64,000 nt of DNA from Nostoc sp. B(2019) (GTDB taxonomy: Bacteria > Cyanobacteriota > Cyanobacteriia > Cyanobacteriales > Nostocaceae). Numbering within the stretch: position 1 is the stretch's first letter; each line of letters begins with the position of its first letter. The DNA is taken from contig NZ_WVID01000015.1 of the NCBI RefSeq assembly GCF_010091925.1, positions 1 through 64,000 of the forward strand, read 5' to 3'. The translations under genes and the position numbers were made by a program. The notes below the pieces were generated by a model. That model had not been told where the DNA came from, did not search any database, and worked only from the letters and a program-made list of their open reading frames with translations. Positions 46,831 to 55,098 of the stretch are shown piece after piece.

Positions 46831-49773
46831 TTATCCTAAAACTATCGCGAGTGCATCTGTTGTCTTGCTGGTAGCTACCTGCTCCTGCAAATCTTGCCAG
46901 CGGACATCTTCCAGACTGGATAAAACTACATTAGCTCTACCTACTCGCTCAACTGGGCCAATCCCCACAGCCGACATGCCAGCAGCATGAGCAGCTTCTA
47001 TACCCGCAGCGGCATCTTCCACTACAACACACTGTGACGATGACAGACCGAGTTGCTGGGCAGCAAATAGAAAAATGTCTGGTGCTGGTTTCGGTTGTGA
47101 GACGCTGTAACCATCAGCTATGGCATCGAATTTATCTCTAATACCCAACCGTTCAATCACAGTTTGGGCATTTTTACTTGATGAACCCAACGCTACTTTT
47201 ATGCCAGCGGCTTGCAAGTCCTGTAATAAGTTTTTCACTCCTGGCAGTAAATCTGCGGTAGTAATTTTCTGCATTAATTCCAGGTAGTAGCGGTTTTTCC
47301 GCTCCATCATCTCCTGAATTTTCTCTTCAGTGGCGGGGCGATCGCCTAAAATTTCCAGGAGTGATTCCCGTCTAGGCAATCCTCGCATCGCCTCGTTTGC
47401 TTCTCGATTAAAAAAGATGCCTTCTTCATCCGCTAATCGCTTCCACCCCAGATAGTGATACTCTGAAGTATCAGTTAACACTCCATCTAAGTCAAAGATC
47501 ACACCGCTAATTGTCGGACGTGTATCGACCAAAGTTGGAACTTTTACTTCCTGGTTGCCTTCGATTTCTTTTTCGGCTCCCAAGTCGAAGTCATACCACT
47601 CGTTACGCCATTGGAGTCGAAATTTCAGACGTGTCCAACCAGGGGGCAGATTTGCACAAGCAATCGGGCCAAATTGAGTCATCCTAATGCCGCCAAACCC
47701 GAAAACTACTGCCTGCCAAACTCCTCCAGCACTGGCGGCGTGAATTCCTTCAGCTGCATTGAGTCTGACATCCTCCAAATCTACCAACGTTGCCCGGATA
47801 AAGTGGGTGTAAGCTTGGGTTGGTTGATTGAGGTCACAAGCTAAAATAGCGTGAATTGCCGGGCCTAGTGAGGAACCATAGCTGTGGTCGGTGCGCTGGT
47901 TGTAATAATCCCAGTTAGTGGCGAGGGTGTTATAGTCATAGCGATCGCGCAACAGGTAAAGCAGCATCAACACATCCGGTTGCTTGAGAATCTGCTTTTG
48001 GCTGGTGGCTTCAATTCCTAGCAATCCTTGCAGAGATTTGCTACGCGGTTCGTAATCAGCAAGATTAACGTGTTCTAGTTGGAAAAAGCCTTCAAACTGC
48101 TCAATCAAACCTGTTTGGGCATCTTCATTGATAAACAGACGTTCTTGAATTTCCGCCCATTGGTGCAGACGTTCTGTGGTTAAGTTGAGTTTTTGCACAA
48201 GTTGTGCTGAAGCTTCGGGATAAGCTTGCTTAAACCAGTCCCAAAGCGCTAAAGCAGATTGTAAATGCCACTGCACCATGAGATTGGTGAAGGCGTTATT
48301 ATCGACGCGATCGTGATTTTCATCTGGCCCAATCACATCGAGGATGTCATAACTGTTGCGTTCTGGGTTCCACTCAACTCGACTTTCCCAGAAAACAGCC
48401 GTATCGAGGATAATTTCTGCACCATAATCCCGCATCCAATGATCGTCGTCGGTGGTTTGCCAGTAGTGCCACACAGCATAAGCTACATCAGCAGTGATAT
48501 GCACTTCAATGTCACCACACCAAATGCGGATTTGTTCACCGTTAGCACCTGGTACCCACCGAGGAGTTACTTCATCGCCAGTGGTAGCACTTTCCCAAGC
48601 AAACATCGCTCCTTGATAGCCTGCTTCTTGGGCTTTGCGTCGCGCTCCTGGTAAAGTGTGGTAACGGTAGGTGAGCAAGTTACGCGCTAGCGCTGGTTGA
48701 GTTAAGGTCAAGAAGGGAAGGATAAAAATTTCTGTGTCCCAAAAGATGTGTCCGCTATAGGCAAAACCAGAGAGAGTTTTGGGAGGGATACTAACGCGCT
48801 CATCGTGACGCGGTGCAGCTGCTAGTAATTGGAAGAGATTATAACGGACACTCAATTGAGAGAGGCGATCGCCTTCAATAATAATGTCACTGTCTTGCCA
48901 TACCTGATCCCATGCGGCAATGTGAGCGGCTAGTAGGGTTGTGTACCTGGGTTCATCAGCCAACCTTTGTAGAGCTGCTGTCATCGGGGTTTCTGTCTCC
49001 CGTGACGTAAATAGGGTGACAATCTTTTCTACAGTTACCGTTTTTCCTTTGAGTAACTCAAAGGTGGTTGCCAAGCTGGGGGAATTGGAAGTATTCTCGA
49101 CACCTATAGATATACCATCGTCACCCTCTACCACTAACTTAGCTGCCATGCCGAGTTGAGCGCCTGAGTGGAGCGTTTGGCTGTGCAGCCAGATTATATT
49201 ATCTGCACCACCTTGATTTAAGGTTTGCCAGTGTTGAATACCTTGGGTGTCCGGTTCAGCATCAAACCCAGCTTCGACGGTAATTTCACCCTCAAAATCT
49301 ACAGATGTAATTTGACAGCGGATTGCCAAAAGATGTTGGTCTGCTAAACTGACGAAACGCTCAAAGTGGAAATCTAAGGTATGACCAGTAGGACTGCGCC
49401 AGCGCACATCACGGCTAACTAGGCCTAAACGCAGATCAAGCCGACGCTCGTAGTTGAGAATCTCACCACTATCCATGCTAAAGCGTTGACCTGCCACTTT
49501 TACCACTAATGGCAGCCAGTTGGGGCAGTTGACCAGTTGGGTGTAGGAAATTGTCACATCATCATACACACCGTGGATGAGCGTTGCGGGAAAATCCTGG
49601 GGATACCCTTCCTCGAAAGTACCCCGCGTTCCTAAGAAACCGTTGCCAAGTGTGAAGACAGTTTCTTTATGGTGGAGTTGCGTGGGGTCAAACTCCGTTT
49701 CAATAACGTTCCAGTTAGTAGCGTCAAGCAGTGGTTGATTTTCTTGAGAGTTAGGAACTGACAGATTGAGCAT
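46831..49773 (-). CDS. GH65 disaccharide phosphorylase fused to beta-phosphoglucomutase
   Basis: A 980-residue fusion. Residues about 1-740 form a glycoside hydrolase family 65 phosphorylase (TLGNGFLGTRGTFEEGYPQ, the general acid Glu485 in VIGPDENHDRVDNNAFTN). About 750-960 form a HAD-type beta-phosphoglucomutase (FDLDGVLTDTSEYHYLGWKRLA, LGSSSKNA, KPAPDIFLFAA, VVVEDAAAGIEAAHAAGM). The phosphorylase should release beta-glucose 1-phosphate from trehalose, maltose or kojibiose, which the second domain converts to glucose 6-phosphate without leaving the protein. Specificity among the disaccharides cannot be read by eye. ATG 49773 is preferred to TTG 49779. Confidence 0.93.
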   Translation of the reverse strand: MLNLSVPNSQENQPLLDATNWNVIETEFDPTQLHHKETVFTLGNGFLGTRGTFEEGYPQDFPATLIHGVYDDVTISYTQLVNCPNWLPLVVKVAGQRFSMDSGEILNYERRLDLRLGLVSRDVRWRSPTGHTLDFHFERFVSLADQHLLAIRCQITSVDFEGEITVEAGFDAEPDTQGIQHWQTLNQGGADNIIWLHSQTLHSGAQLGMAAKLVVEGDDGISIGVENTSNSPSLATTFELLKGKTVTVEKIVTLFTSRETETPMTAALQRLADEPRYTTLLAAHIAAWDQVWQDSDIIIEGDRLSQLSVRYNLFQLLAAAPRHDERVSIPPKTLSGFAYSGHIFWDTEIFILPFLTLTQPALARNLLTYRYHTLPGARRKAQEAGYQGAMFAWESATTGDEVTPRWVPGANGEQIRIWCGDIEVHITADVAYAVWHYWQTTDDDHWMRDYGAEIILDTAVFWESRVEWNPERNSYDILDVIGPDENHDRVDNNAFTNLMVQWHLQSALALWDWFKQAYPEASAQLVQKLNLTTERLHQWAEIQERLFINEDAQTGLIEQFEGFFQLEHVNLADYEPRSKSLQGLLGIEATSQKQILKQPDVLMLLYLLRDRYDYNTLATNWDYYNQRTDHSYGSSLGPAIHAILACDLNQPTQAYTHFIRATLVDLEDVRLNAAEGIHAASAGGVWQAVVFGFGGIRMTQFGPIACANLPPGWTRLKFRLQWRNEWYDFDLGAEKEIEGNQEVKVPTLVDTRPTISGVIFDLDGVLTDTSEYHYLGWKRLADEEGIFFNREANEAMRGLPRRESLLEILGDRPATEEKIQEMMERKNRYYLELMQKITTADLLPGVKNLLQDLQAAGIKVALGSSSKNAQTVIERLGIRDKFDAIADGYSVSQPKPAPDIFLFAAQQLGLSSSQCVVVEDAAAGIEAAHAAGMSAVGIGPVERVGRANVVLSSLEDVRWQDLQEQVATSKTTDALAIVLG

Positions 49774-50353
49774 GAGCAATAAAACTTATAGCCTGGGGTA
49801 GTTGTGGGCAGAATGAAACACAATTTGTCGGAGTTTCAAAGTAATTCGCTCCTTTCCTTTGCTGTTTAGACTCGGATGCAGTTCAAACAGCGAACATTGA
49901 CGTTCCGCTAACAGAAACGTTCCTGATTTCATCCCTCTATAGTAGGTTTCATCAATAACTCAAGTTAGAAAGCACAAGTACAAGAAACTATACTAATCGA
50001 TACATTTATTTAAATATAGTAGAAAAATAAATATTTTTTTATAGAACTTATGTTTTGGTGCTTTAAGATGTGATGCATCGCGTTTTGAAGCGTTAGGGTG
50101 CTTACTAACGATAATCTAAAATGATTTTTAATTTTGATTTTTATACCGAAGGATAAAACTATAAAAAAGTTACTAAGCTGGAAAGGGTTATCACTAATGA
50201 AAGTGTAATATTTTTACTAATATTTTCAGGAATCAGCGACGGTGATCCATGCTATTGATAGTTGTCCATCAAAGCTTACACCGTCGCGATCGCAATCAGT
50301 AGAGAAGCCATTCACTACATCTGTTTAAAGGCTGTGTTGCTCCCATTTTTGGT
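49774..50353. other. Intergenic region between GH65 fusion and beta-helix gene
   Basis: About 580 bp without a gene. It holds a 9-bp perfect inverted repeat (GCGACGGTG at 50236-50244, CACCGTCGC at 50279-50287) about 70 bp past the beta-helix gene stop; no clear T tract follows, so terminator function is uncertain. The rest is AT-rich and should hold the GH65 gene promoter. Confidence 0.5.
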
Positions 50354-51856
50354 TTAGAAGGTTTTTGCTGCTAATGGCGAACGAGCTTCAAGAGCACCTA
50401 TATCTATCCTCGCATCGCCGTTACCATTGCCATCCTGTGGACGAGTAGCGCCCCTTTGGTCAATCTTTGGTGCTTGCACGCCATTAAAGGCGTTAGTGCC
50501 AGCATCAATCGCCATGCTACCGAGTTTCAGAGAGAAATTTCTATAGCCAATATCTACAAATAGTGGGTTTTGTCCAATGATATTGTGAGGCTCTGAACTG
50601 GTAAATTTGGATGAATTATAAATCAAGTTGTAATCAAACTTGACATTGTTATTAGCTTGATTAACATGGTTGACTATTCCGTTTTTCTTGGCATACATAA
50701 TGTTGTTAAATACTCTAACATTCTCAGTCATAACTACTGCAATTTCGCCCAAATATTGAGTAGTAGAATTATGAGAGTTCTGATAGGTCGTGTTGTTAAT
50801 CACATCTACATTGGGACTTTTAAATACTTGAATTCCAGCAGCCCCATTGTTGTAAACAATGTTATTTGCAATTAATGTCTTTCCCCGATATGCTTGGCGA
50901 GTTGAGTTTTTTTGAGTATTTAGAGCATCATCAATCATGATGCCATTAGACTCAGCGATCGTTCCTGAAACTTTCCAAGGAATTAAGCTTCGATTGTCAT
51001 ATACAGTATTCCCCCGAATAATCATTTTATAGTCGGTGGTATTATCGTCATAATTCCAGTTGTGAAGTGTGGTAATTGTGTTTGCTCCCGTCGAACTATA
51101 CAAGCAATTTTTAAAGATAAGATTGTTCTCAATAGTCACGTAGTCAGTTCTGAACGCACCAATTGCTCCAGCACCAAATTTAGAGATCTTGTTGTTGCGA
51201 ATCACTATATGGTGAGAATGTGTTTTGATTGCCCCTCCTAAGAAGGATGGATGGAGCGCAATTCCAGCGCCGTTTGTTAGCGGATTGTGTATGTTGTCTT
51301 TTTGCTGTTGGGCATAGACCAAAGTCACATTGTCGTTATTCCCAACTAGCTCAAGACCTTCAATAACAATGTAAGAGGAGCCAACAACGTTAATGGCGTA
51401 AGGATTTTGTGATTTAATGACGGGGCGGTGTCCATGATAAGCCTTGAAAGTAATTGGAGCAGTTGGTGTGCCATGTTTGTCATAAATCACGAGGATCTCT
51501 TTGGAAGTATCTGCCCTTGTGTAAGTGCCATTCATGACGTAGACCTTATCGCCTGGTGTTGTCACCTGATTTGCTGCTCTTTGCAGCGTCCGAAATGGAG
51601 TAGTATGTCTTAGTCCGTCATTTTTATCGTCTCCATTCTCAGAGACGTAGTATGCCTTACCAGAAGTACTCAAAGATAATCTATCAGAGCCGTTGGAAGT
51701 AGGTGTACCTTTGCCCCAGTTAAAATTCACTGTGGTATCTGTGCGTGTCAACTTCGGTTCGTTCAAGTCTGCGTTCACAAAGGGTGCAGCTTTTACCCCC
51801 ATGTCAATTCCTGGGCTGACAACTAGGGTTATCGCCAGAGCTTGAGAAAGAAACAT
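50354..51856 (-). CDS. Secreted right-handed parallel beta-helix protein
   Basis: A 500-residue protein with an N-terminal hydrophobic signal-like segment (LSQALAITLVVSPGIDMG), then a DUF1565-like opening (KAYYVSENGDDKNDGLRHTTPFRTLQRAANQVTTPGDKVYVMNGTY) and many NN-rich beta-helix coils (IVIEGLELVGNN, HHIVIRNNKISKFGAGAIGAF, VTIENNLIFKN, ANNIVYNNGAAGIQVFKSPNVDVINNTTYQN). It ends in DQRGATRPQDGNGNGDARIDIGALEA, the choice-of-anchor-Q type terminus. It probably binds or cleaves an extracellular polysaccharide; no catalytic set is certain. Confidence 0.88.
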   Translation of the reverse strand: MFLSQALAITLVVSPGIDMGVKAAPFVNADLNEPKLTRTDTTVNFNWGKGTPTSNGSDRLSLSTSGKAYYVSENGDDKNDGLRHTTPFRTLQRAANQVTTPGDKVYVMNGTYTRADTSKEILVIYDKHGTPTAPITFKAYHGHRPVIKSQNPYAINVVGSSYIVIEGLELVGNNDNVTLVYAQQQKDNIHNPLTNGAGIALHPSFLGGAIKTHSHHIVIRNNKISKFGAGAIGAFRTDYVTIENNLIFKNCLYSSTGANTITTLHNWNYDDNTTDYKMIIRGNTVYDNRSLIPWKVSGTIAESNGIMIDDALNTQKNSTRQAYRGKTLIANNIVYNNGAAGIQVFKSPNVDVINNTTYQNSHNSTTQYLGEIAVVMTENVRVFNNIMYAKKNGIVNHVNQANNNVKFDYNLIYNSSKFTSSEPHNIIGQNPLFVDIGYRNFSLKLGSMAIDAGTNAFNGVQAPKIDQRGATRPQDGNGNGDARIDIGALEARSPLAAKTF

Positions 51857-52776
51857 AATTTAATTTCTTAAAGTGTGTAAAGGCTTTGGAAGAAAACGAG
51901 AATCTGAAACCTGTTAAATCAGTATTTATGACACCACTCACCTCCAGAAGGAAACCTTCTTGCAGTGCTGGCTAAGGGCTGCTGAAGACTTGGATTAACT
52001 AATCTTAGCCCACAGGATAAGGATGCTTATGCTCCTACAGATGCAGGACTTACGCAAAAATTGCTAAAAAGCTTAATTTATCGTTCGCTTAGCGTGCCGG
52101 AGGCACACCGCCTTCTGGTGCGTCGGCTCCGCCAGCGCGTAGCGTCTGTCTGCGACACGCTGCGCGAACGTAGAGAAGAATTCCTAGAGTGTGCGTAAGT
52201 CCTAAGATAATGTAGGCTTGACAAAAATTTGGCAAAACTTGATGAGTTGACCTGTTGTTTGATCATTTGAATGAGCTTTAAATGATCTTTAAAAAAATAC
52301 TTAGTTCATAGTATTTATTTTAACATTTCCAGTACCAATGTCAAGTCAATACCAGTATTTAGCTTGTAAATTTGTTACAAGTCATTGCTGAGCAGGCTTT
52401 ACTCGCCAGGGGTGGGGGAGTGGAGGAGCAGGGGGAGCACAAAGGGAATAAATACTCACTCTTGACTTTTGACTTTTGACTTTTGACCCTTGACGAATTA
52501 AGTTAGCGTAGCCCATTACGAAAGTCGTTGGGTACTTTTGCCACAAGGTAACTTTGCATAAAAAGTTTCATTTTATTTATATAAGCCTCATATAAAAACT
52601 CATATAAAAACTCATATAAAAATAGTGAATTTCATAGAAAAATCATGTTTTTAATATATATAGAAAAATGTATCTTTTGTTCTTGTTCATATCGCTAAAT
52701 ATATGAAGAAAGCTATGATTTATTGTGTTAAATTAATTTAGAGATTATTAGCGATCGCCCTTGGTACTGTATATCC
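51857..52776. other. 920-bp gene-free region with mobile and simple repeats
   Basis: No intact gene is present. It holds the MITE-like element 52045-52203, a heptamer tract (TTGACTT repeated from about 52463 to 52494), a GGAGCAGGGGGAGCAC tract near 52423 similar to the modBC linker repeats, and repeats of CATATAAAAACT at about 52590-52620. The promoter of the exported haem protein presumably lies in the last 100 bp. Confidence 0.6.
52045..52203. mobile_element. MITE-like element with 12-bp terminal inverted repeats
   Basis: AGGACTTACGCA (52045-52056) and TGCGTAAGTCCT (52192-52203) are perfect 12-bp terminal inverted repeats bounding 159 bp with no transposase. The inside is GC-rich and palindromic (GTGCCGGAGGCACACC, CGCGTAGCGTCTGTCTGCG, ACGCTGCGCGAACG). 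No target duplication is obvious. Ends of this sequence are characteristic of small non-autonomous elements in Nostoc genomes. Confidence 0.75.
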
Positions 52777-54273
52777 ATGAGAGCTATTCAACGTCTTATT
52801 TCAATTGCAGTTATTTCAATTTCAATTGTCTTCTTAACTTGTGTTTCTGGAAGTTTAGCATTCGTTCCAACTGAAACAGACTTTCAGAGGCAGTTGCAGC
52901 CAAAACCAGAAATAATCACTGCGGAGATTCCCCATAATCCCAATCAAGCTAAACAAGAAGCATCCTATCCAAACACACCGCGAGTAGTTTTTCTTGACCA
53001 CTTTGCTTGGCAAGTCTTCGCTGCTTTAAATTGGCCAGCTGACTGTCAGCAAGGTTCTCCCTTAGCAAGCAAGAAAATAGGCGAAGCTCCAGATGCTCCC
53101 CGTGTCTGGGAATTCTACCGCACTCCTGAGACAGTATTTCTTTCAGGACAAACGCCCAGCACTCCAAACAAACCCTTTATCTGTCTGAATGCTGAGAATA
53201 GATTGCTTCCACCAAAGAACTCAACTGTAAAACTTACAGAACAGGGTAGGCTAGACGCCAAAGGTCAGAATGCAAATCCTCAAGATCTACCTCTGGTTGA
53301 TCAGCGAGGCAACTATATTATTGTTGAAACCTACATTAACCCACAAGAGTTCAATCAAATTGTTAAAAACAAGTGGTATGACGGCGTTAATTTAGCACAA
53401 TTCAATAATGATAATAATCAGTTTGACCTTGTATGTAGCGGCAGTAAAAATGACAACATACTTGGAGTTCCATGTAGTACATACCAGAAGGAAGGCGCGA
53501 TTGAAATTAAGGCTAGTTGGCGAGTTTTTGATGACCAGACATCTGAGGACGAAAAAGCTCGTTACTACACCACCAAGCGCAAGGTATTGATTCCGGGACA
53601 GTCAGACAAATGTGACACTGGTAAAGCATTTTGTAGCGACACTGGTGAGGAATTTAGTCAAGTAATAGAAGTGGGTTTAATTGGCTTCCATATTAAGCAT
53701 AAAACTAGTGAGCAGGGATGGATATGGTCTACATTCGAGCAAATAGATAACGTTCCAGATGGAACTTTGAAACGGAATCAGTACACGCTCAATAACCCAG
53801 ACTGTCAAGAAAACTGCGTGGAAAATACTTCCTATGTAGAGCCACCATATCTTTGGCGGAAAGAAGCTCCCCACGCAGTCACAAAAATTAAGGGCGAAAT
53901 TAAAAATCAGATTCCGTCACAGATAGTTCGCTCATTCAAGCCAAAGCCACCGCTCGATTCTCAAATATCGGAGCAAAATCAACAATGGCATCAAGCACTA
54001 AAAGATATTTCTAAATCATCGGTCTGGCAATACTACAACCTTATTGGTACTCAATGGCTAACGAACCCCAGTCAACTTTACAACGAACAACTTAGAGAGA
54101 TTACACCGAAGTTGCCGCTAGCCAACGTCACCCTAGAACCCTATATCCAAAATAGTAATTGTATTGGATGTCATACTGGCGCAAAACTCCGAACTCGTAT
54201 GCAACCTTATGCAGACTTTACCTTTCAAATGGCGAGAGCCAATTCCAACAATAGTACGACAAAAGCTCAGTAA
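52777..54273 (+). CDS. Exported protein with single C-terminal c-type haem motif
   Basis: A 498-residue protein with a Sec signal (RAIQRLISIAVISISIVFLTCVSGSLAF). A long region of unrecognised fold follows, with HFAWQVFAALNWPADC (about 72-87) and RVWEFYRTPETVFLSG (about 109-124), and several Cys residues spread through the middle that could form disulphides. Near the end is one haem c attachment motif, NCIGCHTGAKLRTRM (Cys462, Cys465, His466). It is therefore probably a periplasmic or luminal cytochrome-like redox protein. The next gene starts 87 bp later on the same strand. Function is unknown. Confidence 0.8.
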   Translation: MRAIQRLISIAVISISIVFLTCVSGSLAFVPTETDFQRQLQPKPEIITAEIPHNPNQAKQEASYPNTPRVVFLDHFAWQVFAALNWPADCQQGSPLASKKIGEAPDAPRVWEFYRTPETVFLSGQTPSTPNKPFICLNAENRLLPPKNSTVKLTEQGRLDAKGQNANPQDLPLVDQRGNYIIVETYINPQEFNQIVKNKWYDGVNLAQFNNDNNQFDLVCSGSKNDNILGVPCSTYQKEGAIEIKASWRVFDDQTSEDEKARYYTTKRKVLIPGQSDKCDTGKAFCSDTGEEFSQVIEVGLIGFHIKHKTSEQGWIWSTFEQIDNVPDGTLKRNQYTLNNPDCQENCVENTSYVEPPYLWRKEAPHAVTKIKGEIKNQIPSQIVRSFKPKPPLDSQISEQNQQWHQALKDISKSSVWQYYNLIGTQWLTNPSQLYNEQLREITPKLPLANVTLEPYIQNSNCIGCHTGAKLRTRMQPYADFTFQMARANSNNSTTKAQ

Positions 54274-54360
54274 ATAGTATTACTCTCAACTAGCCTTTTC
54301 GTAACTAGCTAATTGATTATTCTGTGATCCAAATCAAACTAATTTCAGGAGTTTTTTACA

Positions 54361-54972
54361 ATGGCGATCCAACTTGAAACACCATTTCCTAAAGAATTAC
54401 GTACTCCAGAAAACTCAGCAAAAATCAGAATCATTATTAAGCAATGGACTCAACTCATAGCCTGGACTTGGACTAACTTTCTGGCATTTGAGCAAGATGA
54501 AACAAATAAGGCAGAAGAGAAACTGCTTAAAGAATACTTCAGTTCTATCCTCAAAAAGCAAGCCCTGTTTCGTCTGGCAGCAATTGAGTATGGCGATCCA
54601 CAATCAGCTCAATCTGCGGAAGAAACAAGCAAAATCATCAAAGAAGTTATAACCGCAAGTAAGACTGCACCAGGGATTAGCTTGACTTTGGCTGATGTGT
54701 ACAAGCAACTTACTACGAATGATTATATTTTTACTGATCCTCTTGTACAAGATTTTCGCTTTGAGGTAACAGTCGATTCTTTTACTGGCAACATCTCCTA
54801 TGAGTATGATGAAGAAAGAAAGGAGAAATATGTTGCTATTATTGCCTATCCACCGCGTCCCGCATTGAGTGAATTTACTGTCACAGAAGACCAATTGAAA
54901 GATTGGATGCAAGACAATCTTAGTGGTAATTATCTTCCTCCTTCTGTATATATTCCTGTTTCTGGGTCATAA
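54361..54972 (+). CDS. Unrecognised 203-residue protein of the TOMM locus
   Basis: A 203-residue soluble protein I do not recognise. The first 125 residues look helical with many Lys/Glu (LIAWTWTNFLAFEQDETNKAEEKLLKEYFSSILKKQALFRLAAIEYGDP), the rest beta-rich, ending in a Pro/Ser-containing tail (GNYLPPSVYIPVSGS). It contains no Cys, so it is a poor thiazoline substrate, although its Ser/Thr residues could be modified. AGGAG precedes ATG 54361. It is paired with the haem protein upstream and followed by a terminator-like hairpin before the cyclodehydratase. Confidence 0.7.
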   Translation: MAIQLETPFPKELRTPENSAKIRIIIKQWTQLIAWTWTNFLAFEQDETNKAEEKLLKEYFSSILKKQALFRLAAIEYGDPQSAQSAEETSKIIKEVITASKTAPGISLTLADVYKQLTTNDYIFTDPLVQDFRFEVTVDSFTGNISYEYDEERKEKYVAIIAYPPRPALSEFTVTEDQLKDWMQDNLSGNYLPPSVYIPVSGS

Positions 54973-55001
54973 GCTTTAAAAATTTAATTGATGACAAAAA
55001 T

Positions 55002-55050
55002 AGAGGTAGAAATAGGAGAAAAATTCTTTCTACTCTACCTCTTTTCTTGT
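55002..55050 (+). terminator. Terminator-like hairpin before the YcaO gene
   Basis: AGAGGTAGA (55002-55010) pairs with TCTACCTCT (55034-55042), preceded by an A run and followed by TTTCTTGTAT. It lies 30-70 bases past the 203-residue gene and suggests that the two upstream genes end transcription here, leaving the cyclodehydratase partly or wholly separately transcribed. Confidence 0.6.
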
Positions 55051-55098
55051 ATATAAATCTTGCGTTGGCATTCGGCGATCGCATAACCCTAGGCAAAT

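Noticed and set aside
54361-54972. 203-residue protein as a nitrile-hydratase-like TOMM precursor
   Set aside because: No Cys residues, no recognisable NHLP leader and a length atypical of precursors; it remains only an unknown protein of the locus.
54991-55056. 21-codon frame (MTKIEVEIGEKFFLLYLF...) as a TOMM precursor
   Set aside because: It coincides with the terminator-like hairpin, lacks a Cys/Ser/Thr-rich core and has no ribosome binding site.
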